From: Marthasterias glacialis
Lineage: Eukaryota; Echinodermata; Asteroidea; Forcipulatida; Asteriidae
Assembly (NCBI GenBank): GCA_911728455.2
Contig: OU452225.1
Location: 26,198,495 to 26,262,494, forward strand
DNA length: 64,000 nucleotides
Direction: 5' to 3'
In this document: one piece after another, positions 1-12,578 of the stretch
Layout: each line of letters starts with the position of its first letter
Numbering within the stretch: the first letter of the stretch is position 1
Notes under the pieces: model-generated
Database searches by the model: none
Told to the model about the DNA's origin: nothing
The model's input: only the letters and a program-made list of their open reading frames with translations
Made by a program: the position numbers and the translations under genes

Positions 1-277
1 AGAAGGAATACCAACTTTTGAAGACCATTAAGCCGTCTTTTATACCCAAGAGACCTTCAATATTTTCATGCTGAAGGTCCCAGTCGTCGTCTTCGATCTC
101 ATCACGCTCCGAGTGAACCCATTTCATGAAAATCCATAAATACAAGATGCCCTTGAGCGTTGCTGGTAGCTCATTGCCAGCCTCAACACACCTCCAAACA
201 CGATGGAGGCAGACAGTCATTTTTTCTCTTAACACCAGACTTACACTTCTAGCCTGGCGTATACTAATGAGCTCCAT
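1..277 (-). CDS. Partial unrecognised open frame running off the window edge
   Basis: On the minus strand a frame stays open from just after a TGA at 320-322 to base 1, about 106 codons. The first Met of the upstream stretch is at 277-275 and a second Met is at 220-218. The predicted peptide is charged and tryptophan-rich, with an acidic cluster (ERDEIEDDDWD) near the middle followed by LQHENIEGLLGIKDG. I do not recognise a family. No good acceptor precedes the open stretch in the correct phase, so it could be a 5' exon starting at Met 277, a retroelement fragment or chance. The 3' part lies outside the window. Confidence 0.3.
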   Translation of the reverse strand, partial: MELISIRQARSVSLVLREKMTVCLHRVWRCVEAGNELPATLKGILYLWIFMKWVHSERDEIEDDDWDLQHENIEGLLGIKDGLMVFKSWYSF

Positions 278-319
278 GCAATCGGAATTGGCGTCAATAT
301 AGTCAACCAGAGAAAATAT

Positions 320-3300
320 TCACTGGCTTCAACCTACGTAGCCTCTTCAGCCGTCTTGACCTGAGCTAGCCAGGGGGAATGCATCGATGATTAAGCCTCC
401 CTTTATCGATTCGTCCAGGCCTTTCTTTTCATTATATTTAAGAAACCCTAAGGCTAGTCATGGGGGAACGGTTTCTGATAGTTTAGGAATACGGACAGAC
501 ATGGGCTTGAGATCATGTTGAGATTATGGCTGGAAAAGGATCTTACGAGAGCCCTGGTTGTGACCTTTGACACTTAACGCATGTATGTCCGACAGTTTTG
601 CTTCAAGTGAAACTGATTGTCCATTAACTACGTCGAACTTCGAAAATAAGAGTCATTTTTAAGAATGCACAGACACCACACAGAATGTATTCCCAGCGTA
701 TTATTTGATGTTATCCCATCATGCATTGCAACTTCCGATGAGTAAATACTTCACTGATGCAGACCAACGTATTGTGTAAGGAATACGCAATACACCACAA
801 AGATTGACGAACAACCCTATATACTCTATTGATATAGGCTTGTGTGTCTCGATCAATCCTATTTTTGTATACACCTTAAACCCTATTAACTAAACGTACA
901 TCGATTATGAAATGCACACAGTGACGCCATTTTGTCATCCTATCTCTTAGTTAATAACGATAATTACTTTCAACTGAGCGGTGAAATATCGACACGGATA
1001 AATTAAAGCGAATTTAAACTATTCTTATTCGGGGTGGGAATGCCACATCGTGCTAAGAAAAAAAGGTTCCTCGTCTATGCGTGTTCCTTCGATACGACCG
1101 CGAAGGAGGAGCGATTGCAATCAAATTACCTCCCCACTTCCACCTATACACTCAGTGCCCCCCCCCCCGGTGCTTGTCAGAACTATCATCACTGTCGTCA
1201 TCTTCGACAACGCGTTAAATTTAACTGTATGTAACAAACATGACGAGTGACGATTTAGGTAGATACTAATGGCCGTTATACAATCCATTTTTAATCCCAG
1301 TTACGATGGCACTGTTTACATTTTTAATATCATCTTTATAGACAACGGTTTTCGGTGAGTGGTGCATTAAAAAAACCTTTTTAAACCTATGACGTAAATT
1401 TAAATGGAATATTTTGTTAATTTATGCACTTGTATAATCTTCGCTAATTTTCTCTCAGTGGTTTGCAATTAAGCCTCTCTTTTTTAGTTTGGGCCTTTAA
1501 AAATTGATACACGTAAAACAACTTGAAAACAAGTTTGTTATTTTGGTGCTTGGTCTAAACCTTTCTAGTTTTTAAACTTCTCGCTCGGACGTGCGTGAAA
1601 AGACACACAAAATGGTCGTAGACCCTAAAAGTGCAGAGAAGTCCAGGCGCCAAACGTTTTTCAAGTTTCTGTAAATATGTCCATGCAGAGTAATCCCTGG
1701 TGTTCATTAACAGTGACAATTTACGTTACGCGAATGTTTTCAAGAAACGAAGAGTACCAATGAAAAGTTGTGGGAACTTTTCCTTGCTGGCGTCATCAGC
1801 GAGTAAAAGAATGGCCGTTGTATAAAAGAGTTGTTCTTCGAAAACTGAAACCCTGACTGCACCGATTCAATACTGCCACATGAGTAAGAGGGAAACACAC
1901 TATTAAGAACTTCTCCCACTAATCAATACCTACTACTCCCACAGCGCCTAAACTTGTATACAACCCATCCTTTCCACATTTCTCTTTGTCGGTTGGACGC
2001 TCCAAAGCATCGGTTCTCTCTCCTATTTCTGACACCTGTCGCATCGTGCGGCTGCCCTGCCGTGAAAAATGGAAATACGGGCAGCTGTCGACCTCAGTCA
2101 GCAAAAGAACCGGATCGCGGTGTAGGGACAATGAACTCTGAAATGTGCGAACTGTTCCGGAAATTTTGAAAGATTTATGTTCCGGCTCTGTATGACTATG
2201 AGTTTGTTTGTAATATCGCTGATTTATGATTTGTTGTGCCAAAGTAAAGGTATAAACTGGATCGTTAGATGGGGGTAGAAGAACTTGTCAAGAAATAGAT
2301 TGACAAGATTTTTTTGTTTGCAGGGCAGAACATTATGTTTGAGGTGAATTCGTCCATCTGAATATTACGGCTAAACGACATTTAATCGACAAGCAGTGAG
2401 CTTTTTCGAGTTTTTTCCCCCCAACATGCCGAATTTTATCCCGTCTAAATATTGCCATCTTCGATATCTCTCTTGCGGGGTATTTTCCATTAATGGGACA
2501 TTCGGTCGCGATAGATCGAGGCTCGGGTGGTGCGCAGTGTTGAAACTAAAAACCGCTCAGAGATGCGGTGCGTTTCCAGGCTTTCTCGTTGTGTTTGTTT
2601 AACACTTCGGAACAACTGTACCGTGGCTGCAAACCGCTGGCAAAGAGACGAACCACGAAGAGTGGAAACAATGTCGTCTTAAAAGTTTGCATAACCACCG
2701 CTGCTTTTAATAAACCCAATTCCTCAGGCAATATATCTTTGCAGTTGTCATCGTCTGAAGCATCCAAGAGCTTACTTTATAAGAGTGTTTACATAAAATA
2801 TTTTACACGAGGCAGTGATTCTGGATAATGTTTGATTACACTATTAGGTAGTTTGCTTGCAAGTAGAAGCGTCTTTCATGGGTTTCCATCGGCGGCAAAT
2901 AGAAAACACATTAAGCGATGGCAGTTGACGGTTTATTTTTATTGTACTGACACATCATTCACTGGTTAAAAAATGCTATTATACACGTCAACCGCGATGT
3001 GTCTCACAAAGACACTGAGTTTTATCCACGAGAAGTCATCCGGTAAACAGCGGAGAATTCGACTAAAATTCTCAGTTGTAAACAATATGAACCTTATAAG
3101 CCTTGTAATTTTACAAAGACTTTGAGGTACCGGGTTAACCAAAACGAGGCTAGAAAGGAAAGCAGTCTGCGCCCCCCCCCCCCCCCCCACACACACACTT
3201 TCATGAAACTGTGTATTGTTAACTGATATGGTGACGGCAAGACTAAACTCGAATGATACAAATAAAAGACAAGTTTGGTTTGGTATTGTCTCACTCAAAC

Positions 3301-5083
3301 GGTTACATACCAATGATGTCACCCAACCAATAAATAAAAAGGGTTAGTGAAACAGTTTCTTTTTTAATAGCTCTTTGATTTGAAATGTTATCGGGATAAC
3401 TTTAACACTTCACACTTTTTGACACCCCCTCCCCTCTTAAATTAAATTGTGCGAGGCATGCAGGAAGTAGATGAGGGCTCGTCGCCTTTGCATCTCTTTT
3501 AAACCCATAAAATAAAATAAAAACCCCTCAAACCTAATTCAATGTTCTGAAGCTAAATATATCTCAGAAAACTGTACGGTCCCAGATGACTTAAGTGAGG
3601 AGCGTAAGGTAGAGCAGAGTGCCTTGTAAAGTGGTGATGCATGATGCCCCAGTGATTGGTCAGAAACGATGTGATTACACTTATTTCAGAAAATGACCTA
3701 GATATGATGAATACTAAATATCTGTCACATGCGTTGATGTTTAACAAAAGGCTCAGCAGCTTAGCAGATGGGCTTAGCAGATAGTTTGGATGGACTTAGC
3801 CCAGGCAAGACTCCTCCGTTGCACACAGTGACGGTGCAACGGAGAATGGTGTCCTACCAGGGCTAGGATGGACGAAACAATATTGAACAAATTTATCATA
3901 TTCTAATGACACTTAGAATCATCGTGACGAATTTAAAATCTAACTAAAGCTGATTTAATTTTTTTTAACTGACCACGAGATGAGAGGTTTTCGTCTGGAC
4001 AGCAACATTACTCATGATGTCAACAATTATAGCTTCCTACATCTTAAATCGCTCTACTCACGTTGTCCGACCATTCATGCATTTTAAGAGGATTTTCGGA
4101 CCGCCAACGGCACTCGTTTGGCTGACCGGAGTAGTGCCGGATCAGCGCCAATCTGAGGATAGCCACTTAACGGAGGCGAAAGGTCGAGTCTACGGCAGCG
4201 AGCTAGGCAAAATTGGCCGTTTGTGGCGTCAAAGAAGTTCTTGAGTAATATCGTAGTGGGGAAAATGATATGATATTAATTGAGCTATAGATATTAAGCG
4301 ATGCTACTGTCGCAGAGTCTGTCTTTGGAAGTTTCCACGTAAAAATTGTCAACTGCTGTAGTTTAAAGACCGCTTGCAACTTTTAGAGTGAATGAAGGCC
4401 GTTCAACCTCAAGGGGTAACTCTTGTGCAACATCAAGCTTTTTTTAAAGGTGTACCTTTGCTGATGTACATGTACTGTACGTATAAAAGGTGTCAAAAGT
4501 TTTGTTTAATTAACACTAAGAGGAAGTTCAAAACGGGTGTCTGTATATCAAAAGCCTCTCGTGTAAAATTCTTGTGAGACCTCACGAAGACACCTGTCTA
4601 CCCACGCTAGACGTGTCAGACACCCGTCTTGTTGACAGCATATACAATGATTGGCGGCTATTCGTTTGTTTAGGCGCGCCGAGAAAATCAGTCAACATCA
4701 CCGCGAGCGACATTTTATCGTGTCATCCGAGGATGCCTGATTCCAGGCGGCCTAGAACCCATACAACTGAAGGAGATGAGCAATCGATAGGCGGGACATC
4801 GATCTAAAAGCATTATCAAGTTGCAGTGGACAATGTCGGCGTTTTCGTTGCCGTTCAAAACTGACGTCAATTTAACAGTAGCTGTCATAAACTCAGTGTT
4901 AATCCAGACAAGAAAAGTTAACGAGGGAGGAAAGATTCTTTCCTCACCATGAGTTAACTAATAATACCATGGCAATATTTTCTCCTCACGTGACCATACT
5001 GTCAATTGAATTAGCGCTTCTCCAGGCTGATTTTAACGACAAAGTACAGGATTAGTTATTATCGATTTTCAAATATTGATTAG
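320..5083. other. Non-coding stretch, no gene seen
   Basis: All open frames here are short, overlap one another on both strands and lack protein-like composition. Visible low-complexity sequence includes a run of 17 C at 3172-3188 followed by an AC repeat. I found no splice-bounded coding exon and no tRNA or rRNA. Confidence 0.6.
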
Positions 5084-5298
5084 TTTCAAACTGAAAGCTT
5101 ACTGATTATGAAGTTATTACCAGTACCAGTCTTCAAGACAATTACTTCCGTTTGAATTACTTTCAAGGTCCAGTATAGAGCGTCAGTGAAAGCACCATAA
5201 ATCACCGTTGCTTTCGACAACCACAATTGAAATAAACCCGTTACTATAACGTGCACAAAATCGAATGCCAAAACATAAGCAGTTTTTGCTGTTTTCAC
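5084..5298 (-). repeat. Dispersed repeat family A, copy 1 (with conserved reading frame)
   Basis: This segment resembles 10,983-11,190 and 22,215-22,416. All three carry on the minus strand a short frame ending in a NFI(I/T)(S/N)KL-type peptide with the TGA stop at the same aligned position. Copy 1 is the most diverged from the other two upstream of that tail. It is probably the 3' end of a transposon-derived open frame; I cannot name the element. Confidence 0.55.
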
Positions 5299-8200
5299 TT
5301 TAACTTGACGACAAAAGTTGAAGTTTGTATGGTTTTAAGTTGCGTGTTTAGCGAAGTCCTGAAGGTGTGACTTTGATTTACTCTCTCAAAACCTATACGT
5401 GTAGGCATACTTCCCCTTTAACGTAGCACTGAGGCTTTTTTTCTCCACCGTATAAGATTCACAGGTGGAAACCGACGAATTGGTGACTTACTGCTGCTCA
5501 TTTTGTGCTTAACTAATTCCTATAAAATTCCTTCATAAAATTCGTTATAACGCATGGAAAGCGTGGTAGGTTTTTTTTAATAATTATTTTATTATTAGGG
5601 CACTAAGTCTTGCACGAATGCAGTCATAATAGGCCTTTTGGATTACTACAAGATACAAGTGTACTACAAGCTAAAAATGTGCGTAGTGGAAAGGTTGTGA
5701 TTAAAATGATATCTTTACTGTGTTTAAAAACGTCAAAAGCCCCTTCTCCTAACCCTTCCCTCCTCCTACTTATCCACTTGCCCTCTTCACCCTCCCCGGA
5801 CAAGACACGTCACTAAGTGTTAGTAGCTTTCGCATACCGACCGAAAAAATAATGTCAAAGCCCAACTTCCTTTCCACTAATTCTCCCACTCGCCAACCCC
5901 TTCCCACCCGGACAGGAGACTTCACTAATGAGTAGCCCAAGCACACCGACCTACTTTGAATGACGTGTCATTCCTCTTTCGTTTGCATCTATCGATTGTT
6001 CAAGGTATCGTATTGCTTCTCCCTACAGATAACCACATGAATTTTTCATGTCGCACTCATCAACCGAATTTCAAGGGTGTGTACGCGACGGCACGGCCCG
6101 GGACGCTTTGCGCGCACGGCGCTGTGGTCATATCGGTACTTTCACAACGGTACGGTGTCACGATATATCGGACAACAAGCAATCCAAATAAATTGGTGCT
6201 CAGCAAATACATTAAACCTGGCGTTGATGGGAGCTGTGTTTAGGTTTCGGATAAACTGGTTTGTACAGAACACTTTGCCTTGTTTTGCCGGAAAATGAAG
6301 TACTAACATTTACCTAGACGCAATTTCCAATATTTTAATGCCGGAATCAGAGAGCCTGAATTAAAGAGCTGAATCACAATGCGTGATAGACACGTAAAAC
6401 TTTACACAAATTATACATGCAGAGTTGTTCTCATGTCTTAGTATCTGCATAATTCAGTATCGGTATGTATAACACCCCATACGTAGAATATGTCTTGTGA
6501 TTGGTAGAGCGCGTCACATGATATGTCTCAAGTGCGTTACATGATATGTCTTATTTTTACTAGAAAGCCGCGCGAGCACAACCCATACCAACCACAGTAA
6601 CCAATGTACTCAATCCATAGCAACCAATGTACTATACCCGTAGCAACCAGTGTACCATACAAGTAGGAACGCCAGCTTTACGGTACCTAGAAGTATATTT
6701 TAGTGTATCATATGGAGTGTTATAAAAACGTAAATTTACTGCTTCTACTTGCTCGAGCTATGGTTAAAACTACGATTCCCTCGGTGACCCCCATTCCATT
6801 TTCCCTTGCTCCGCCTCGGGAAAATAAAATGCTCCGGGATCATTTTAACCATAGCACGACTAAAAACAGTCAGTATTTGTATAATATCCACAAGCTCTTC
6901 TCAGAGCCTTCCACTTTAAAAAAGTGATTGTGTATATACATACACAAACACAATGATGTACAGCAAATAATATACAAACGTTTCCTTTAATTGTAGATAA
7001 AAACGTTTCAACATAAATGAGGGCGCTATATCCTTATGGTCTTTATCCCTTTAAGCCACAATCTATGTCATACAGGGACAATCTGTTCAAATCATGTATT
7101 TATCTGTTAATTGAATTTGATTTAACTTTACTTAACTACATCTAGTTATTTCACTTGAAGTATTTGTAATTACACCATATCTTCCTATTATATTCCTCAT
7201 TACAAAATACTAGTGGCGTCACCAGACTTAAGTTTGTAGGTGTTCTGTCTCAGCCCGAAACACCTCTTGTTTTAAAATGTTTATTTTTTTATTTATTTGT
7301 ATTTATTTATTTATTGTTAATGTGTGTGGGGGGAGGAGGGGGCCAATTGGGGTACAATGAACTTTTTTGTTGGGGTGCAACCGATGACTAATTTCCAAAT
7401 GTATCAAAAATGTTACCGCAAGAGTGTTTAAAAAACACATTGTAGTTTGGAGAGCACTTGGTATAGCAAAGTTTGTTATAAAACAAAACATGATAAATTA
7501 TGCAATGGGCCAACTGTGAGAACAGAACCAACAGTCACTCTCTTATAGAACTCAGTTTCAGTGTGGGTGTTTGGGGGAAATTGTTTAACTCTGACCTTAC
7601 CCCAACTGACGCCTATGCTCAAATACAAATAAAACTATTAAGACATCTAAACTTTCATGACTGGTTTACTAAACTACCCCTTTCCATCAATTCTTTCGAA
7701 GTATACTGCTGGAAATAGCGGCACATTATCGTTGTTTTCTAATAGCTGCAGGATAAATAACGTTTTAGAACGTGTCTGTATAATGCTTGGCAAAACATGT
7801 GTGGCTTTTTGTAGAGACAAACGACAGAGTTTATTGTTTGTAAACAGTACGAAACATTCCGCAAATTCTCGCCAGCGCATATTCAACAGGGTCGGCCATC
7901 TTTGTTTCACTGTATGATACTTGGACGTGTATCAAACTTCAGTTGTATTTCCACGCATTCTTTTAGCATAGTATTCATAGAAACCCCAGGAACAGTATTC
8001 AAACGTAAAACTTACCCAGAACTTGTCCTAAAAAGTTCCATGACTCGAAGTTTGTGCAGTGAGCAGGCTTGGTGATTCCATAAGTACATCCATGCCGTGT
8101 AATTAACCTTGTCTGGATACCGTATCCGTGTAGTTTTCACAACTCGCCGTTCCAGAACTTCACACAAAATTGTTGTCAGTCAACCACAACATGAGCCCGG

Positions 8201-10284
8201 CATTCCTTGTATAATATACAACTACACTAGAGCTGTTTTTATGTCATATGGCAGGTGAAATGCTGGATAAATCCTCAGTACACGGCATTTTGGGAGTATC
8301 CAAAGAGAGCAAGAAACATGACACAACCTGAGACTCTGTTGAGAATAGTGTGCAGTCCGTGTGTTGTGCGTGTGTTGCAGTCAAATAGTGTACACATGGC
8401 CTGTTCAAGATGATTTGTTTTGTTTTCCGCGCCTAAAAGACGTCGTCTGCTCACACAACGTAACCAGCATGGGCGTATGGGGACTCCTTTGTTGGGGGCA
8501 AAGGCGTTGATTTGCCCGAAATTTCACTGATAAAAAAGTACAAACTTCTGAAAAAAAAAAGTGTTTTTTTCTTTTATCTTTGCCCGAATTCCCCCCACTA
8601 TTTTGCCTGATTTTTATTTATTTATTTACTGTTTTTTTATTTTTATTTATTCATTATTATTATTATTGTTTTTCTTTAAATCTATTTATACTTTATTTTT
8701 TAGGGTGTTATATCTGTCAGGAGTTTTTAAGATCTATCTTTCACACTTCTTTGACGGTATCTCTAAATGAAGTAAACTTACGTCATAGTAATTATTTGTT
8801 AAGTTCGAGAAAAAGGCCATGTCAAAAATTAATGTGGCTAATGGCCGCAACACCAAACAGTCCTTTAATTCAACGCTGTCATTGCAGCCAATGGCCACCG
8901 TAGCAACTGTTTGTAAAAGTCATTTCTAGGCCTCCTTATTTTTCATATCAGTATTTGAGTGCACGATGAATGAGGAAGCTTTAGCCCCACATAACAGGAA
9001 AATGGGTTATTGGAACTGCATCTCTTTCTCTCAGTACAAATAAACTAATTGAATCTAATTGAATCTCTAAACACATAACGTCAACGTGGTTTGAAATGAG
9101 GTACTGCTGAAGTTTTCGGCAATTTAATTAACGGTCTGTGCACACATGCTGGGAATTGAATTTCTGAATTTGAGTGAAATAAATATTGGTCTGACTGGTA
9201 AATATTGCTCACACTGCTGACTGAGCTAAACGGGGGGGGGGGGGGGGGTAAATAATGTGTATTCCTGAAAATATTCAGATGAAAAAGAGATCAACTTTAT
9301 GAAGTTCCTTTCTCAATCCACAGTGTGTGTGTGGGAAATGAGCCATATTCCATTCCATTCTGATAAATTAGATTAAACCTTTTAGATCAAGGAATGATAG
9401 TTTAGCGGACGAGGACCTTTTTGTACCTATTAGGACATAGCAATGTTCGCTGCTCCATAGATCAGATGCATGATGAAAACCGCACAATGAGCCATTTGTA
9501 CTTTGGTTTTGAAACCGAATATGTATTTCTCTTGGAAAATTCTTTAAATTTTGGAGATAATGGTAACTCTGGGAACAATATAATAGTAAAACTTTTTTTT
9601 AATACCCCCCCCCCAACAGATACCTGTGAGACTTCAGGATGGACTTTCTAAACATTAACTTATTATTAATTGAATGAAGAACTTCAAACACTTCATCATT
9701 TCCCCTGAAAAATTTCAAGATCAATTACGGTAATGCAAGGTTCCAAAAAATAAAATGCTTTCAACGATGATTTATTGTTTACAGTGTTTGTACACGGAAG
9801 TGAACCTTATAATAGGCATGAATTAACCGGGCCGGGAGTGGGTTTCGGGGCCATCGACGGGTGATTGATGGAAAAGAAAACGATAAAGTTGACATCTTTT
9901 ATTTTATTTTCACCAAATTGACGGGGAGGGTCTAAATTGCGAGCTCGCGTAAGATGGGATAACTAAATGACTTCATTTAAAATGTTTGCTTAATTCATTT
10001 ATCTGACCCTGAAATGACGACATGAACGACCGGGGCACTTAGGGTGGCTAATTGACGATGGTTAATTGGTGAATGTCAAAGGACATGACTGCATTAATTT
10101 TGTATGAGAATTTTCAGTAGAGGAGCAACAGTAGAGGTTTCGTTCCGTCCAACATGACATTGGAGAGAAAAAAATAAACTTTTTGCACATATTGTAACTT
10201 GGTTTGTTTTTAAGTTGAAATAACATCATTGTTCATTCATTTGAAATAATGGTTCGAAATTGTTGTCGGACATAATGGTGGGTA
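5299..10284. other. Non-coding stretch with minor repeats
   Basis: No coding exon is supportable here. A C/T-rich segment near 5,740-5,820 is imperfectly duplicated near 5,870-5,945. There is an AT-rich, TTA-repeat stretch at 8,600-8,700 and a run of 17 G at 9,232-9,248. The rest shows no recognisable feature. Confidence 0.55.
6586..6668. repeat. Short tandem repeat
   Basis: About three imperfect units of roughly 26 bp share the core AGCAACCAATGTACTATA with variations. It is a local minisatellite with no gene nearby. Confidence 0.6.
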
Positions 10285-10590
10285 ACATACGTGGCGCGTC
10301 AAGCTGAACGGTCAAGCACACTGGACTTCAGCTCTGGTGTTTCTGATCGGCAAAGTGTGGGTTTGAGTTCCGGTCTTGACACTTCGTGTCCTTAAGCAAG
10401 ACTCTTATCCATCATTGCTTCGTCCTTCGGATGGGACGTAAAGTCGCAGGTCCCATGTGTTGTGTAATGCACGTAAAACAACCCATGCAGTTACATTTAG
10501 AGAGAAGGGGTTTGCCCGGTGTTTCTGGCAGTGGCTGCTGAATGCACCGCAGCAACTTGTCAACCCTTATAAGTAGCTACACAAATGGGT
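10285..10590 (+). mobile_element. tRNA(Leu)-derived SINE, copy 1
   Basis: The head resembles a tRNA-Leu gene with a B-box-like GGGTTTGAGTTCC. The body contains the signature CCTTCGGATGGGACGTAAAG and a TGTTGTGTAATGCACGTAAAA block shared with copies at 38,318, 46,966 and (minus) 49,180. The A-box-like segment is degraded, so it is an old insertion rather than a functional tRNA. Confidence 0.75.
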
Positions 10591-10982
10591 CTTATAATTA
10601 TAAAATCTTTAAAAACATGTATTAAACATAAAGACAAGCGCTATTATTATTTCATTTATTATACAAAACTGCACTGTAAAAACAAAAGTTTCAGAAAAAG
10701 ACAACATTACAAAACAATAGCGACATTATAAGAAAACACATTAAGTGGCGATAAAACATAAATTGCATAGAGCTAAAAAGTGTTACATGACCCTTAATCA
10801 ACCCTGTCAGACAAACACACCCAGCAATCAGAGGGAGCAACAACAAAAAACGTGAAATCTAAGAGACGGAAGGGGTTGGGCTGCAATTCCATAATGTTCA
10901 CACTCGTGTTACCTTTTTATTCTTAACATATAAATTTAAAGGATAGAATAAAGGATTGGTAATCATCAATTTTTGTTTAATT

Positions 10983-11190
10983 ATTATCATTCTAAAAGTT
11001 TATTGATTATGAAGTTCATAGCAGTACCAATCTTCCATAGAAATATTTCTGCCTGAAATACTGTCAAAGTCGAGAAAATAAAATTTGAAGACCCCGATTT
11101 TAATTTCGGTTATAATAGAAATTAAGGACAATGTGTTTACATGCTGAAAATTGTGCACGGTTTTTCACTATTTTCTCCTGACTCCAAATA
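10983..11190 (-). repeat. Dispersed repeat family A, copy 2
   Basis: About 200 bp closely match 22,215-22,416, including the block TTTTTCACTATTTTCTCCTG and the reverse complement of a short frame ending in NFIINKLLE followed by TGA. It lies 0.6 kb upstream of the neuropeptide coding exon, and nothing else supportable lies between 11,191 and the splice acceptor at 11,762. Confidence 0.7.
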
Positions 11191-11732
11191 TATATTGACT
11201 CACGCAAAGTAAGAACACTGCACTGTCAGCTTTACCAATCCTGTGTTTTACCTTTAAGCAGAAACAAAATTGTAAAAAAAAATTGGGCTTGAGTTTGAAG
11301 GAAGTATTAAACAACGAGATTTTCATGCCCTCCGTTTAAAGAAAAAGATAGGCCCTATATATTATGACTTTTAAATACGATAATTATAATGGTCTGAAAT
11401 GAGAGCGGTTGTTCCCGGCGAAGCAGTACGTATTGACATTTTGTCTGAAGTACCCTATTTAAAATATCATCATCTCAACGCAGCTAGCCTTGTTACAAGA
11501 ACCATGCAAGAACCCTTAAGAATCTCTCACCACAGCCAAGGTTACGGCTGGAATGACAGACTGGTGTCTTAAATTACATTAGGCGTATGCTGATGTACTC
11601 AGCCTTCTAACGATGAAAAGCTCATGGGATCTTAAAAAAAGATACAATAAAAGCTGCCCTCTACAATTTTATAAAGTGAACCCTTGCAAATTCTTAAATT
11701 AGTGCATAAATGGTGACAAAGTTGAACTGATG

Positions 11733-11774
11733 TTTTATTTTTCTGTGTGTTTATATTTGCAGCTTGAAGTGACA
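11733..11774 (+). promoter_or_regulatory. 3' splice site and start of the neuropeptide coding exon
   Basis: A pyrimidine-rich tract (TTTTATTTTTCTGTGTG...) ends in TTTGCAG at 11,756-11,762, followed by 12 nt of 5' UTR and an ATG in good context (ACAATGG) at 11,775. This implies at least one untranslated upstream exon, which I cannot place; the true promoter is therefore further upstream. A Met at 11,730 in the same frame lies inside the intron and would spoil the signal peptide, so I chose 11,775. Confidence 0.75.
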
Positions 11775-12578
11775 ATGGCAAGATTGGATTTGATTCTACT
11801 TCTTGTATCGGTGGTAGTCGCCGCAGTGGTGCTCCAGTGCCGGGCTGATGATGAAAACGCTTCAGATGAGCAAGGTACCGTAGATAAAGTCCTAAAAGAA
11901 ATATACGATACGACGGATGAGGATAAACGCGCCAACCACTACGCAAGAGGACGCCAACGTACACGTGGGAAAGCCGGATACAACCGTTTCACTAAATCCG
12001 ATCCGGAGTTGGATGCTGCAGCGGGACTTGAAGATATGGATGAAGAGAAACGAGCCAACTACCGCGCCTCTGTCGGCCGTGGTGGTAGGAACGGGTTCCG
12101 TAGATACACCAAATCCGACGGCGATGAAGAAGAGATTCCAGCTCTGGAAGACATGGATGAAGAAAAGAGGGCAAATTATCGTGCCACTACAAACCGTGGA
12201 CGTAAGCCTAACCGCTTCAACCGCTTCACTAAGTCCGACGGAGATGAAGAGATGGCGGGGTTAGATGATCAGGACATGGATGAGGAGAAGCGAGCCAACT
12301 ACCACGCCCGCAGCAGGAATAGGGGTGGATTCCGCAGGTACACAAAGTCAGATGAAGACCTCGCATTGGAAGAAGCCCCCGCTGATGAACAGGACGAAGA
12401 AAAGAGAGCGAATTTCCACGCCCGTAACAGGGGAAAGGGATTCCGGAGGTTCACAAAATCGGATGAAGATCTTGCAATGGAGGAAGCAGCAGCTGCTGAC
12501 GAACTCGACGAGGAAAAGCGCGCCAACTACCACGCCTCGCGCGGTGGGAAGGGGAGAGCCGGCGGGCGTCGATTTTAG
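11775..12578 (+). CDS. AN-peptide-type neuropeptide precursor
   Basis: This is a secreted prohormone of 267 aa encoded in one exon. Residues 1-24 form a signal peptide (MARLDLILLLVSVVVAAVVL core, then QCRA). An acidic spacer is followed by six peptides, each released after Lys-Arg (KR at 51-52, 92-93, 131-132, 172-173, 210-211, 248-249) and each starting Ala-Asn. The copies begin at residues 53, 94, 133, 174, 212 and 250, for example ANYHARSRNRGGFRRY. Copies 1-5 share a tail (N/R)R(F/Y)TKSD and acidic linkers ending (D/E)EKR; copy 6 ends GGRRF at the stop codon. No Gly precedes a cleavage site, so C-terminal amidation is not predicted. Repeated peptides starting Ala-Asn are known from echinoderm 'AN peptide' precursors; assignment to that family is from recollection. 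It would act extracellularly as a transmitter or hormone; the receptor is unknown. Confidence 0.87.
   Translation: MARLDLILLLVSVVVAAVVLQCRADDENASDEQGTVDKVLKEIYDTTDEDKRANHYARGRQRTRGKAGYNRFTKSDPELDAAAGLEDMDEEKRANYRASVGRGGRNGFRRYTKSDGDEEEIPALEDMDEEKRANYRATTNRGRKPNRFNRFTKSDGDEEMAGLDDQDMDEEKRANYHARSRNRGGFRRYTKSDEDLALEEAPADEQDEEKRANFHARNRGKGFRRFTKSDEDLAMEEAAAADELDEEKRANYHASRGGKGRAGGRRF

Noticed and set aside
1819-1827. GTATAAAAG, a good TATA-box match (also near 4,480 and 16,229)
   Set aside because: No transcript or coding exon lies in a sensible position downstream of any of these. AT-rich DNA yields such matches by chance.
11730-11774. Upstream in-frame Met (MFYFSVCLYLQLEVT) as the neuropeptide start
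   Set aside because: It lies within the polypyrimidine tract of a strong splice acceptor ending at 11,762; starting at 11,775 gives a clean signal peptide and good start context.
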